Of a DNA stretch of 64,000 bases, positions 37,937 to 47,135 are shown one piece after another. The number at the start of each line of letters is the position of its first letter. Position 1 is the stretch's first letter. Under the pieces are notes generated by a model that ran no database searches, was not told where the DNA came from, and saw nothing but the letters and a program-made list of their open reading frames with translations. The DNA lies in contig FZPE01000001.1 in NCBI GenBank assembly GCA_900188465.1, forward strand, positions 1 to 64,000. Direction: 5' to 3'. The translations under genes and the position numbers were made by a program. Source of the stretch: Micrococcales bacterium KH10. GTDB taxonomy: Bacteria; Actinomycetota; Actinomycetes; Actinomycetales; Cellulomonadaceae.

Positions 37937-38691
37937 TGATCACACTCACCAGCAAGAAGCCAAAAGGCGAAAAGGCTGAGAAGAGTTCCTCCGCAACCGA
38001 GATCCCGTCGTTGCCGCAGGTCGATTTGCTCCCTCCGGAAGTCCGTGACGGGCGGCGGCTCGGACTGCGCAGACGACTGCTCGTCTACATCGTTCTGGGA
38101 GTCGTCGCCGTGGTGATCCTGACGATCGGCTTCGCTTATGTCGTCAAGACCAACGCAGATAGCCGGCTTGCCGAGGCGGAAGATAGAGCCATCGCACTCT
38201 CCGCCGAGAAGAAGAAGTACTCGGAGGTCACCACGGTGATCCGGGCCATCGCCGACACGAAAGACGTTCGGGACTTTTCTGTGGTGACCGCCGTGGACTG
38301 GGCCGCATATATCGACGCGATCGCGGCGCAGTTGCCTGATGACGTCACCATCGACACGTTCGATGTTAAGCAGGCCAGCCCGACCGAACGCGCATCGACC
38401 GCCGGAGACCCGGTCTTGGCCACTGGGCTGGGAACGATTAACTTCACTGCCACATCGCCGGATCTGCCGGAAGCCGCAGATTGGGTTGATGCTCTCAATC
38501 TTATTGCGGGACTGCAGGACGCCTCGATCCAAGTGGCGGCGCGTAACGATTCAAGTGGTTCCGGTGGATCAGGCTCCACGTACAGCGTGACTGCAACGGT
38601 ACAGATCAACCAGTTGGCCTTGCTGAATCGCGAGTTCGACGACCGTGAGATCGAGACCGCAGGCGGCCAAAGCGACGAGGAGACCAACTAA
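37936..38691 (+). CDS. pilN: Type IV pilus assembly protein PilN
   Basis: The 251-residue bitopic protein has the short cytoplasmic PilM-binding motif LPQVDLLPPEVRDGRRLGLRRR, then one membrane helix (LLVYIVLGVVAVVILTIGFAY). An extracytoplasmic coiled coil follows (SRLAEAEDRAIALSAEKKKYSEV) and then a ferredoxin-like fold. It pairs with PilO to form the alignment complex. The start overlaps the pilM stop and the end overlaps the pilO start. Confidence 0.9.
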   Translation: MITLTSKKPKGEKAEKSSSATEIPSLPQVDLLPPEVRDGRRLGLRRRLLVYIVLGVVAVVILTIGFAYVVKTNADSRLAEAEDRAIALSAEKKKYSEVTTVIRAIADTKDVRDFSVVTAVDWAAYIDAIAAQLPDDVTIDTFDVKQASPTERASTAGDPVLATGLGTINFTATSPDLPEAADWVDALNLIAGLQDASIQVAARNDSSGSGGSGSTYSVTATVQINQLALLNREFDDREIETAGGQSDEETN

Positions 38692-39488
38692 TGAGCCCGA
38701 AAGCCGCCGCCAAGGCCCGACTGTGGACGATCCTCGCAGTATTCGTCTCGCTGGCATTCGTCGTCGCAGGTGGTCTGCTCGGCGTCCAACCGTTGTGGCA
38801 GTCCGCTGACGAGACGAACGAGACCGCAGCGGATCAGGAAGCGAAGAATGACCGGGAGCAGATCGAGGTCAACAGACTGCGTCAGCAGTTCGAGCAGATC
38901 GATGACTACCGTGCACTGCTCGAAGAGCTGAGAGTGCAGGTTCCCACGACGCTGCAGACACAGGAGTTCCAACGTCAGGTCGCCGAAATCGCTGAGACCT
39001 ACGACGTCTCGGTGACGAATCTGACTTTCGGGACCTCATCTCAGGTGTCGATCACCGCGGCACAAGCAGACCTTGCGACAACCCCGATCGAATCGGAAGC
39101 CCGGGGCGGGATCGATGCGTCGTCCGGATCGGACGAGACAGCTGCCGAGGAGAACCCTGATGACAACCGGCCACGCTTCAGCGACTTCTACATCATGCCG
39201 GTCAATATCGAGGTAGCCGGTGGCTACTCCGACATCCTGGAGTTCCTGCGCGGCCTGCAGCAGAACGAAAAACGCATCATGCTGGTCTCCCAGGTCCAAG
39301 GGTCCTCAGGAGGTGGTGAATCTTCCTCGAACAATAGTTCCAACGAGGTCAACCTGAAGATCAGTGGCCAGATCTCAGTGTTGCTCGACCCCGAGGCTCG
39401 GAGCAGCATTCCTGACAGCGAGAACATTGAAAAGCCCGAACTCCCGTCGACCAATGGCAAGCAGAATCCGATGACAGGCTCCAACTAG
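38691..39488 (+). CDS. pilO: Type IV pilus assembly protein PilO
   Basis: The 265-residue bitopic protein has a short cytoplasmic N-terminus and a membrane helix ([22 protein letters not shown]). A coiled coil ([26 protein letters not shown]) and a PilO ferredoxin-like fold containing [19 protein letters not shown] follow. A Ser/Asn-rich loop ([14 protein letters not shown]) and a polar tail are additions. Its position after pilN (TAATG) is diagnostic. It is the last gene of the pilus cluster before aroC. Confidence 0.9.
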   Translation: MSPKAAAKARLWTILAVFVSLAFVVAGGLLGVQPLWQSADETNETAADQEAKNDREQIEVNRLRQQFEQIDDYRALLEELRVQVPTTLQTQEFQRQVAEIAETYDVSVTNLTFGTSSQVSITAAQADLATTPIESEARGGIDASSGSDETAAEENPDDNRPRFSDFYIMPVNIEVAGGYSDILEFLRGLQQNEKRIMLVSQVQGSSGGGESSSNNSSNEVNLKISGQISVLLDPEARSSIPDSENIEKPELPSTNGKQNPMTGSN

Positions 39489-39565
39489 ACCTAGCCCGAG
39501 CACCGAGAATACGACCACACCGATCGGATGACGATGTCGTGCCACGGACATGGGAAGATAGGAAC

Positions 39566-40783
39566 ATGCTTCGTTGGTTGACTTCTGGAGAATCGCACGG
39601 CCCGGCGCTCGTTGGAGTGATCGAAGGCGTACCCGCCGGGCTCGATCTGGTGACAGACGACATCCGAGGGGCGTTGGCCCGGCGGCGTCTGGGGTATGGC
39701 AGGGGATCGCGCCAGAAGTTCGAACAGGACGAGGTCAATGTCCTCGCCGGGCTACGTCACGGTAAGACCCAAGGCGGACCTATCGCCATCACCATCGGCA
39801 ATACGGAATGGCCGAAATGGGTCGATGTCATGGCCGCAGACCCAGTACCGCCGGAGGCGCTCCTCAAGGACGCCGGCACCGGTGACGAGCGCGAAATCGC
39901 CCGCAACCGCCCATTGACCCGCCCGCGCCCCGGTCACGCAGACCTCGTCGGTATGCGCAAATACGGTTTCGAGGATGCGCGCCCGGTACTGGAACGAGCC
40001 TCAGCGCGTGAAACCGCCACTCGGGTGGCACTCGGCACCATCGCAGCCAACCTGCTCGAACAAGTCGCAGGCATCCGGCTCGTCTCCCACGTACTCGAAA
40101 TCGGCGGAATCCGCGTCCCCGACGATGCCGCACTCCCAACTCCAGACGACGTCTCCACGCTCGACGCCGACCCGGCGCGCTGCTTCGACAAGGAAACGTC
40201 AACAAAGATCGTCGAACTCATCGACGAAACCCAAAAATCAGGTGACACCCTCGGGGGAGTAGTCGAAGTCCTTGCCTACGGCGTCCCCAGCGGCATCGGA
40301 TCCTACGTGCACTGGGACCGGCGCCTCGACGCCAGGCTCGCGGCCGCGATCATGGGCATCCAAGCGTTCAAAGGCGTCGAGATCGGCGACGGTTTCACCA
40401 CCGCCGCTCGCAAAGGCTCTGCCGCCCACGACGAGATCGTTCGCGACGAGCAGGGACAGATCAAACGCCTGTCCAACCGCGCCGGCGGCCTCGAAGGCGG
40501 CATGACCAACGGCGAAATCATCCGCGTGCGCGGTGCGATGAAGCCCATCTCCACAGTGCCTCGCGCGCTACAGACCGTCGACGTCACCACGGGCGAAGCC
40601 TCAAAAGCACAGCACCAGCGTTCCGACGTCTGCGCAGTCCAACCGGCAGCTGTTATCGCCGAAGCAATGGTTGCACTGACCTTGGCCGACTCACTGCTGG
40701 AGAAATTCGGTGGCGACTCCGTGACCGAAACCCGCCGCAACCTTAACGCCTACCTGGAGTCGATCCCGGAGCTAATGCGGTGA
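39566..40783 (+). CDS. aroC: Chorismate synthase
   Basis: The 405-residue FMN-dependent enzyme converts EPSP to chorismate. Signatures are [19 protein letters not shown] at the N-terminus, [28 protein letters not shown], and [15 protein letters not shown] in the active site. The GGMTNGE and QTVDVTTGE motifs lie near the C-terminus. ATG 39566 is preferred over the upstream ATG 39550. It overlaps aroK by GTGA, so aroC-aroK-aroB are coupled. Confidence 0.97.
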   Translation: MLRWLTSGESHGPALVGVIEGVPAGLDLVTDDIRGALARRRLGYGRGSRQKFEQDEVNVLAGLRHGKTQGGPIAITIGNTEWPKWVDVMAADPVPPEALLKDAGTGDEREIARNRPLTRPRPGHADLVGMRKYGFEDARPVLERASARETATRVALGTIAANLLEQVAGIRLVSHVLEIGGIRVPDDAALPTPDDVSTLDADPARCFDKETSTKIVELIDETQKSGDTLGGVVEVLAYGVPSGIGSYVHWDRRLDARLAAAIMGIQAFKGVEIGDGFTTAARKGSAAHDEIVRDEQGQIKRLSNRAGGLEGGMTNGEIIRVRGAMKPISTVPRALQTVDVTTGEASKAQHQRSDVCAVQPAAVIAEAMVALTLADSLLEKFGGDSVTETRRNLNAYLESIPELMR

Positions 40784-41337
40784 CCCCACCAGCAGAACAA
40801 CCGCTCGTTGTGCTCATCGGCCCGCCAGGTGCTGGGAAATCGACAATCGGCAAACGTCTGGCGGCAAAAACCGGCGCGCAGTACCTAGACCTTGACCAGC
40901 ACATCGAACGTGCGGCCGGCAAGAAGATCGCCGATATCTTCGCCCAGCACGGGGAAGCGCATTTCCGCCAGCTCGAGTCAGAAGCCTTGGCACACATGCT
41001 CGCACGAGGCGGCCTCGTCCTCGCCCTAGGCGGTGGAACGCCGGTCAAGGAAGCGAATCAGCGCGAACTCGCCCGGTACGCGGCTAACCGAGGAATCATC
41101 GTGTTCCTCGACGTCTCCATTGACACGGCCGTCAAGAGGCTGGGGGAGTCAAATACCGATCGTCCCCTCCTTGCGGGCGATACCCGTGCGAAACTAACGT
41201 CGTTGCTAGAGCAGCGTCGCCCGATCTACGAAGCGGTCGCTACGCTACAACTAGACACCAGCACTCAAACTCCAGCGCAGATCGCAGCACGACTCGTCGA
41301 CCACCTCGAAGATAAGAAAGTAAACGGAGCCGCATGA
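40780..41337 (+). CDS. aroK: Shikimate kinase
   Basis: The 185-residue P-loop kinase phosphorylates shikimate with ATP. Walker A is [19 protein letters not shown] near residue 14. The shikimate-binding [17 protein letters not shown] and [11 protein letters not shown] motifs are present, and the LID Arg is in [12 protein letters not shown]. It is translationally coupled to aroC (GTGA) and aroB (ATGATG). Confidence 0.96.
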   Translation: MTPPAEQPLVVLIGPPGAGKSTIGKRLAAKTGAQYLDLDQHIERAAGKKIADIFAQHGEAHFRQLESEALAHMLARGGLVLALGGGTPVKEANQRELARYAANRGIIVFLDVSIDTAVKRLGESNTDRPLLAGDTRAKLTSLLEQRRPIYEAVATLQLDTSTQTPAQIAARLVDHLEDKKVNGAA

Positions 41338-42479
41338 TGAGCGACGTCCTCGACACACCAACCCGGATCACAGTCACCGCAGAACGTACCTATGATGTGG
41401 TCGTTGGACGGCACCTGCTGGGTGAACTTCCCGGTCTGCTCGGCAAGAACGTCGCCAAGGTGCTGATCATCCATCCGGAATCGTTGGAAGCCACCGCACA
41501 AGCGGTACGCGAAGACCTGCTGGAACAGGGATACGAAGCGCTCCTTGCGGTCATCCCCGACGCTGAGACGGCCAAGAGCGCCGAAGTGCTCGAGTTCTGC
41601 TGGCAGATCCTCGGTCAGGCGGACTTCACGCGTTCTGACGCTATCGTCTCCATCGGCGGCGGCACCGCCACCGACCTTGCCGGGTTCGTCGCGGCGACCT
41701 GGCTGCGCGGCATCGCCGTGGTGCACATCCCCACCACCTTGCTGGCCATGGTTGACGCCGCAGTCGGCGGCAAGACCGGCATCAACACCGCCGAGGGCAA
41801 GAACCTGGTCGGTGCCTTCCACTCGCCAGTCGGTGTGCTGTGCGATCTTGCGGCCCTCGAAACCCTGCCGAAGTGGGACCTGGTCGCGGGCCTCGCCGAG
41901 ATCATCAAAATCGGCTTCATCCAAGACCCGGTCATCTTGGAACTCATCGAAAATCGTTCGGACGAGTTCACCCGGTGGCCAGAGGTCAGCGACCAGATGT
42001 GGTCTGTGCTACGAGAACTGGTGGAACGATCCATTGCCGTCAAGGCCAAGGTCGTCTCGCAGGATCTGCGCGAAGCCTCGCTACGCGAGATCCTCAACTA
42101 CGGCCACACCTTCGGGCATGCGCTCGAACAAGTGGAACGCTACTCATGGCGCCATGGGGCTGCGGTGGCCGTCGGCATGGTCTACGCGGCGGAATTAGCG
42201 AGACTTGCTGGTCGGCTCGGCGATGAAGACGTGGCGCGCCACCGTGCGATTTTGAAGTCCGTGGGACTTCCCACCAGTTATCGCGGCGACAAGTGGAAGC
42301 AACTGCTTTCCGCGATGCAGCGTGACAAGAAGACCCGTGGCGCGCTGTTGCGGTTTGTGGTGCTTGACGCCATCGGATCGCCGAGCCGACTCGAAGGACC
42401 CGACCCGACGCTGCTCGCCGCGGCCTACGCCGAGGTCTCGCACGATGAGACGAGCCCGAGCAACGCGATCGCGCTGTAG
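41334..42479 (+). CDS. aroB: 3-Dehydroquinate synthase
   Basis: The 381-residue zinc/NAD-dependent enzyme converts DAHP to 3-dehydroquinate. The NAD motif is SIGGGTATDLAGFVAATWLRG, followed by IPTTLLAMVDAAVGGKTGIN and KNLVGAFHSP. The metal residues lie in GLAEIIKIGFI, LNYGHTFGHALE and RHGAAVAVGM. Two tandem ATGs (41334 and 41337) are possible starts; the first overlaps the aroK stop by 4 bp. Confidence 0.97.
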   Translation: MMSDVLDTPTRITVTAERTYDVVVGRHLLGELPGLLGKNVAKVLIIHPESLEATAQAVREDLLEQGYEALLAVIPDAETAKSAEVLEFCWQILGQADFTRSDAIVSIGGGTATDLAGFVAATWLRGIAVVHIPTTLLAMVDAAVGGKTGINTAEGKNLVGAFHSPVGVLCDLAALETLPKWDLVAGLAEIIKIGFIQDPVILELIENRSDEFTRWPEVSDQMWSVLRELVERSIAVKAKVVSQDLREASLREILNYGHTFGHALEQVERYSWRHGAAVAVGMVYAAELARLAGRLGDEDVARHRAILKSVGLPTSYRGDKWKQLLSAMQRDKKTRGALLRFVVLDAIGSPSRLEGPDPTLLAAAYAEVSHDETSPSNAIAL

Positions 42480-42531
42480 GTGGAGCGTAGCGTCCGCTAC
42501 AGTCATCGTGCACGGATGGTATCCCTACTGG

Positions 42532-42591
42532 GGGCACCATAATCGTGTTCGGCACCGGTTATAAGTGGTGCCAAACACGATCATGATGCCC
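42532..42591. terminator. Bidirectional terminator between aroB and the convergent ABC exporter genes
   Basis: TCGTGTTCGGCACC (42543-42556) pairs with 42567-42580 with one C-A mismatch on the plus strand (G-U on the minus), around a 10-nt loop. GGGCA (42532-42536) and TGCCC (42587-42591) close an outer stem. A separate 12-bp perfect palindrome CCTGTCGACAGG lies at 42646-42657, just past the 3' end of the exporter operon. Confidence 0.75.
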
Positions 42592-42668
42592 TCAATGTCG
42601 GGTGTGGTTCGATCAGTTGCCACCGACGGGCCGCGCTGCGCCGAGCCTGTCGACAGGGCGCAACCGTG

Positions 42669-43790
42669 CTACTCGTTGAGCGCTTCGCTCAGTTTGACTC
42701 GTGCACCGGTGCGCAGGATAGTGCGCTGGTACACGCGAGAAGCCACGGTGATCGCGCCCCAAGCGGTAACCGCCAAGATGGCCAACGCGATAAGCGGCTC
42801 AAACCACTGAGCAGACTGAGTGAAGATGCGGACCGGCATCGCGACGGGCGCTGAGAACGGCACATATGACGCAATAGTCATCACCAGGTCATTGTCAGAG
42901 AAGAAGACCACGACGAAGTAGGGAATCATCGCGATCCAGATCACCGGAGTCAATACCGACCCGGTGTCTTCAATGCGGGACACCAGCGACGCGGAGCCGG
43001 CGAAAAGTGCCGCCAAGAGGATGAACCCGAGAATGAAGAATCCGATGAACCAGACCACAGGTGCGCCCACCATAGTGAGGATCTCGCCCTGACCGGTAGC
43101 CGATAGTCCGGCGATAGCGGTCAATGCGATCGCAGTGGTCTGACCTATCGCGAGAATCGAATTGCCGATCACCTTCCCGCCCAGCAGCGCCTTGGCGGGC
43201 ACAGCCGACAGCAATAGCTCCACGGTACGAGTTTGTTTTTCGACGACAGTGTTCTGCGCGATCATCGAGCCGAACGTCATCGCCGACATCATGAATACGA
43301 TCCCGAACGCGAAGGAAATCAGGTAAAGCAGGCCCTCGGAGGTGACTGGCGGCTCCAACAGGTCCACCCTGGGTGAGACCATCAGCGAGTTCACGACCGA
43401 TTCCGGTGTTGAATCCAGTGCCACGACGTAGAAGCCGAGCGGATCTTGGGCAGTCTCCTCGGAAGGCAGGATCGCAGCCTCAACGCTCCCATCGCGCACC
43501 AACGCGAGAGCTTCATCCGCGGAGGCGACCGTGGTGACCTCGAAAGACTCGACAGTTTGAGCGATCGGCGCGGACTGCCCGACGACAGCGACCTCGTGCG
43601 CGGAATCGTCACGGTTGGACAGAATCGACGTCACGATGATCATGCCGAGCACGAGGACCAGCAGGATGCCGGTCGAGATCAGGAACGATTTCGACCGAAT
43701 CTGCGCCATGATGTCTCGTTTCGCAACGAGCCAGGTCGCTGCGGCGGTGCTCAACTCACGGCGCGGAGCGGTGGTGTGGACGGAACTCAT
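42669..43790 (-). CDS. ABC-2 type exporter permease (NatB-like)
   Basis: The 373-residue membrane subunit belongs to the NatB/YhaP family. A cytoplasmic N-terminus containing VAKRDIMAQIRSKSFLISTG leads into the first helix. An extracytoplasmic domain spans about 60-170. Five helices follow, including the family motif NTVVEKQTRTVELLLSAVPAKALLGGKVIGNSILA. Such systems export Na+ or other unidentified substrates. It is encoded by the second gene of a two-gene operon, overlapping the ATPase gene by ATGA. Confidence 0.88.
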   Translation of the reverse strand: MSSVHTTAPRRELSTAAATWLVAKRDIMAQIRSKSFLISTGILLVLVLGMIIVTSILSNRDDSAHEVAVVGQSAPIAQTVESFEVTTVASADEALALVRDGSVEAAILPSEETAQDPLGFYVVALDSTPESVVNSLMVSPRVDLLEPPVTSEGLLYLISFAFGIVFMMSAMTFGSMIAQNTVVEKQTRTVELLLSAVPAKALLGGKVIGNSILAIGQTTAIALTAIAGLSATGQGEILTMVGAPVVWFIGFFILGFILLAALFAGSASLVSRIEDTGSVLTPVIWIAMIPYFVVVFFSDNDLVMTIASYVPFSAPVAMPVRIFTQSAQWFEPLIALAILAVTAWGAITVASRVYQRTILRTGARVKLSEALNE

Positions 43791-44698
43791 GATTCCTCCT
43801 GTTGTGCGCTGTCGGCGACGACTTCGCGGAAAATCTCGGCGAGGGTGCGTCGTTCAGGGGCAAATGCGTGGAGGTCTCCGCGCTCCGCAACGGATTTCAC
43901 GACCTGTTGTACGAGTGCTCGGTCGCGACATTCGAAGGTTGCGGCGCCCGCTTCGATCGATATGTCATGCAGGCCAGGCGTGGTGGTCAGCCACGACAGA
44001 TCGGTATCGGTTTCGATGCGGTAACGAGCAGGGGAGTGCTGTGCGCGCAGGTCATCGCGAGCTCCCGCCGCGCGGATCTGACCCTGGGAAATGATGACGA
44101 GGTCATCACACAGTCGTTCCACCACGTCGAGTTGATGCGAGGACAACAGCACTGGCACACCATTGTCAGCCGCCTCGGTCAATACGGCTAGCACAACGTC
44201 CACGGCGAGGGGATCGAGGCCAGAAAAAGGTTCATCGAGGACGAGTGCCGCCGGGTCGTGGACGAGTGCTGCAGCGATCTGTGCTCGTTGCTGGTTGCCC
44301 AATGAAAGCGATTCGACGAGGTCGTTGCCCCGGTGCGCGAGTTCTAGGCGTTCCAGCAGCGAATCGGCACGCTGTTGGGACTCAACCGAAGAAAGCCCGT
44401 GTAGCCGGGCCAGGTAGACCAACTGTTCGCGCACTTTCATCTTCGGGTAGAGACCACGTTCCTCAGGCATGTATCCGAATCGTTTGCGATCAGATCCGGT
44501 CAGCTCTCTGCCGTCTTGCAGCACTGAACCAGAATCAGCCGTGAGCACGCCGAGGATGATGCGCATGGCTGTGGTCTTACCGGCACCGTTGCCGCCGACA
44601 AACCCGGTCAATCTGCCCGGTCTGATATCGAAACTGACATCGTCGAGGGCTTTGAGGTTGCCAAAGCGGCGCGATATCTCTCGTACCTGGATAGTCAT
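43787..44698 (-). CDS. ABC exporter ATPase (NatA-like)
   Basis: The 303-residue ATP-binding subunit has Walker A GGNGAGKTTAMRIIL, the signature LSLGNQQRAQIAAALVHDP, Walker B ALVLDEPFSGLDPL, and an H-loop LLSSHQLDVVERLCD. A DUF4162-like C-terminal extension (about 225-300) is typical of drug/Na+ exporter ATPases. It is the first gene of the minus-strand pair and diverges from aroQ. Substrate unknown. Confidence 0.92.
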   Translation of the reverse strand: MTIQVREISRRFGNLKALDDVSFDIRPGRLTGFVGGNGAGKTTAMRIILGVLTADSGSVLQDGRELTGSDRKRFGYMPEERGLYPKMKVREQLVYLARLHGLSSVESQQRADSLLERLELAHRGNDLVESLSLGNQQRAQIAAALVHDPAALVLDEPFSGLDPLAVDVVLAVLTEAADNGVPVLLSSHQLDVVERLCDDLVIISQGQIRAAGARDDLRAQHSPARYRIETDTDLSWLTTTPGLHDISIEAGAATFECRDRALVQQVVKSVAERGDLHAFAPERRTLAEIFREVVADSAQQEES

Positions 44699-44853
44699 GA
44701 AGCCTCCGTACCTTGTCGGACATGCAATGGCAATGCGCGGTTGTCGGTGCGAACTACGCCAAGTGCCGTTTCACACTACCTGGCATGCGACGCTCGATCA
44801 TCTTGAATCGCTCGAACCTTGTCGAATGAAACCCGCAGGTCGCACCTGGCGGT

Positions 44854-44865
44854 TAGGATCACACT
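44854..44865 (+). promoter_or_regulatory. Putative leaderless -10 box of aroQ
   Basis: TAGGAT (44854-44859) lies 6 nt before the aroQ ATG (44866), with no Shine-Dalgarno. No -35 is evident. Confidence 0.4.
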
Positions 44866-45306
44866 ATGGCTTCAGTGTTAGTCCTCAACGGCCCCAATCT
44901 CGGGCGGCTCGGTATCCGCGAACCTGATGTGTACGGTTCGGCGACCTTTGACGATCTCCGTCAAATGGTCACCGACTGGGCAGGTGCCCTCGGGTTAGAG
45001 GCCGAAGTGCGGCAAAGCGACGATGAGACGGACCTCGTGCGATGGCTGCACGAAGCCGTCGATGCCGGCAGCGATGTCGTGATCAACCCTGCTGCCTTCA
45101 CCCATTATTCCTATGCGTTGCGCGACGCCGCGGCGATGGTGACTAAAGGTGGATTGCGGTTGATCGAAGTGCACATCTCGAACCCTTATGCGCGTGAGGA
45201 GTTTCGGCACCATTCAGTCATCGGAGGCGTGGCAACGGGCACGATTGCAGGCTTCGGCATCGACTCGTATCGGTTGGCACTCGTCGCATTGTGTGAGCGA
45301 AACTGA
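44866..45306 (+). CDS. aroQ: Type II 3-dehydroquinate dehydratase
   Basis: The 146-residue dodecamer-type enzyme dehydrates 3-dehydroquinate to 3-dehydroshikimate. Motifs are VLNGPNLGRLGIREPDVYG (catalytic Arg and the Tyr of the lid), NPAAFTHYSYALRDA and IEVHISNPYAREEFRHHSV (catalytic His). It completes the steps between aroB and aroE products. It is separated from aroB by the convergent exporter operon. Confidence 0.96.
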   Translation: MASVLVLNGPNLGRLGIREPDVYGSATFDDLRQMVTDWAGALGLEAEVRQSDDETDLVRWLHEAVDAGSDVVINPAAFTHYSYALRDAAAMVTKGGLRLIEVHISNPYAREEFRHHSVIGGVATGTIAGFGIDSYRLALVALCERN

Positions 45307-45311
45307 CCAAA

Positions 45312-45333
45312 AAGCAAGTTCTAAAACTTGCTT
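45312..45333 (+). terminator. aroQ terminator
   Basis: AAGCAAGTT (45312-45320) and AACTTGCTT (45325-45333) form a perfect 9-bp stem with a CTAA loop, 5 nt after the aroQ stop codon. No T run follows. Confidence 0.65.
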
Positions 45334-45340
45334 AAGACAA

Positions 45341-45390
45341 ATCAAGGGTTATGGCTTGTTTCTGCAAAAGCAAGGGTCTACTCTTGATGT
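45341..45390 (+). promoter_or_regulatory. Leaderless promoter with inverted repeat for the SatD-like gene
   Basis: TTGTTT (45356-45361), a 17-nt spacer and TACTCT (45379-45384) form a good sigma70-type promoter. The ATG follows 6 nt later with no Shine-Dalgarno. ATCAAGGGT (45341-45349) and ACTCTTGAT (45380-45388) form an inverted repeat with one mismatch that brackets the promoter, so an autoregulatory operator is possible. Confidence 0.6.
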
Positions 45391-46080
45391 ATGTTCGTGC
45401 TGACGTTAGATCAGAACCGCAGCCGGAGCAACGTCGACCGCGTTCCGGAGTATCTCGATGTGTTGCAACACCTTTCAGATGTGCTGAGACAGCCGTGGGT
45501 GCTGACACCTGAACGTACGGTCGGTGACGAACTCCAATGTGTGACAGACAGTCCGGCACTCGTCCTTGCCGCGGTACGCACGGGCTTGCGGTTAGGACAA
45601 TGGCAGATCGGCATTGGCGCCGCACGGCTAGAGGAAGGTCTTTCTGCTTTGACCTCCACGCGGGAGGCGCGCGGCAAGAGTTTTATCAATGCGCGAAACG
45701 CGGTCGAAAAGGCTCGAAGCAACAGGTTAAGCGTGCCGGTATGTGTCGTAGCCGATAAAGCGGAAGATGCGTCGATTCAACTTCAGTCACTGTTGCGCAT
45801 CCTGGGTGTGATCTATCAACGACGCACTGTTCGCGGATGGGAAGTCATCGACGCGAACTGCGCGATAGCCCGCGAAACGGAAGTGCCCAGACAGTTGGCG
45901 CTCTGGGCAGATGCGACCAGTCAGACGGTTCTTTCACAGCGGGAAACGGCGGAACGCATAGGTGTGAGTCCGCAAAGCATCTCGCAGAACATCAAACGAA
46001 CAGCCTGGAACGAAGAACTGGAATTACTGCCGTTATTGGCTGAGCTGGCCGAACGGATCGAAACCATAGAGAATCGCTAA
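45391..46080 (+). CDS. SatD-like protein with C-terminal helix-turn-helix
   Basis: The 229-residue protein resembles the SatD family (S. mutans satCDE locus). N-terminal motifs include VLTLDQNRSRSNVDRVPEYL, LTPERTVGDELQCV, and LGQWQIGIGAARLEEGLS. The C-terminus holds a likely helix-turn-helix, LSQRETAERIGVSPQSISQNIKRTAWNEE. The family's biochemical function is not established; sequence-specific DNA binding is inferred from the HTH. It abuts the next membrane-protein gene with no gap, so the two form an operon. Confidence 0.75.
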   Translation: MFVLTLDQNRSRSNVDRVPEYLDVLQHLSDVLRQPWVLTPERTVGDELQCVTDSPALVLAAVRTGLRLGQWQIGIGAARLEEGLSALTSTREARGKSFINARNAVEKARSNRLSVPVCVVADKAEDASIQLQSLLRILGVIYQRRTVRGWEVIDANCAIARETEVPRQLALWADATSQTVLSQRETAERIGVSPQSISQNIKRTAWNEELELLPLLAELAERIETIENR

Positions 46081-46083
46081 GTG

Positions 46084-46473
46084 ATGAACCCGATACTCGT
46101 GACTTTGAGCGTGCTTGGCACCCTGGCTGTGGCAACGGTCGGAGGCTACTGGGCGGTCGTGGGAGTGATGCGTCTAGCCAGTGCCGGCGCGCGGCGTCGC
46201 AATGAGGGCGACGGGCCGGAATCTCAAAGTGCGCGCGATTCGCTCCGCGGTGGGCGCTGGATCGGCTACCTGGAGCGTCTCGCTATCGCCGGTTCGATCC
46301 TGGTCGGCTATCCCGCCGCGATTGCCATCGTGGTGGCAATCAAAGGGTTGGGCCGTTACCCGGAGTTGAAAGACAATCCCGCCGCCTCAGAACGGTTCGT
46401 GATCGGCACACTCGCCTCCGTCATCTTCGCCGCAATATGCGGTGTGGGCGGTAGCTCCCTGTTGCATATCTGA
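46084..46473 (+). CDS. Membrane protein resembling the C-terminal part of DUF3307 proteins
   Basis: The 129-residue protein has three hydrophobic helices. Between them is the block RWIGYLERLAIAGSILVG...VAIKGLGRYPELKD...AASERFVIGTLAS. That pattern (GxxIGxLERLL, AKSxxRFxELKD, AExxLIGT) is what I recall from the C-terminal half of DUF3307 proteins. DUF3307 genes often sit next to satD homologues in other phyla, which supports the reading. GTG 46081 directly after the satD stop is an alternative start. Function unknown. Confidence 0.65.
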   Translation: MNPILVTLSVLGTLAVATVGGYWAVVGVMRLASAGARRRNEGDGPESQSARDSLRGGRWIGYLERLAIAGSILVGYPAAIAIVVAIKGLGRYPELKDNPAASERFVIGTLASVIFAAICGVGGSSLLHI

Positions 46474-46570
46474 CTCGATGTGGCGGCGATGTGCACCGAC
46501 CACCGGGTAATGACCGATAGAATGGCTGATCGATCCTTGACTGGCATATCGAAAAAAGAAGGGCCCCACT

Positions 46571-47134
46571 GTGGCAACCACTAACGACATCAAGAACGGG
46601 ACTGTGCTCAACCTCGATGGACAGCTTTGGACTGTCCTGGAGTTCCAGCACGTCAAGCCAGGCAAGGGCGGTGCATTCGTCCGCACCAAACTCAAGAGCG
46701 TGGTCACCGGCAAGGTCGTTGACAAGACCTTCAATGCGGGGATGAAAATCGAAACTGCCAACGTCGACAAGTCTGACATGGAGTACCTCTACCACGACGG
46801 TACCGACTTCGTGTTCATGAACACCTCGACCTATGACCAGGTCTCCATCAGTGAAACCATTGTCGGCGACGCCAAAGACTTCCTGCTGGAGAACACCGTT
46901 GTCCAGGTTGCCTCACATGAGGAGTCGCCGCTGTACATTGAGCTGCCGTCCTCTGTCGTGTTGGAGATCACTTACACCGAGCCGGGCCTGCAAGGTGACC
47001 GTTCCACCGGAGGCACCAAGCCTGCAACCCTGGAAACTGGTGCACAAATTCAGGTCCCGCTGTTCGTCGAGCAGGGCACCAAGGTCAAGGTCGACACCCG
47101 CGACCGTTCCTACCTGGGTCGCGTGAACGACTGA
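46571..47134 (+). CDS. efp: Translation elongation factor P
   Basis: The 187-residue factor rescues ribosomes stalled at polyproline. It has the KOW-like domain I with [14 protein letters not shown] at the tip (the modifiable Lys position), and the OB domains II and III ending [22 protein letters not shown] 46571 follows AGAAGG. A possible -10 TAGAAT lies at 46518-46523. nusB follows within 2 nt, as in most actinobacteria. Confidence 0.97.
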   Translation: MATTNDIKNGTVLNLDGQLWTVLEFQHVKPGKGGAFVRTKLKSVVTGKVVDKTFNAGMKIETANVDKSDMEYLYHDGTDFVFMNTSTYDQVSISETIVGDAKDFLLENTVVQVASHEESPLYIELPSSVVLEITYTEPGLQGDRSTGGTKPATLETGAQIQVPLFVEQGTKVKVDTRDRSYLGRVND

Positions 47135-47135
47135 C

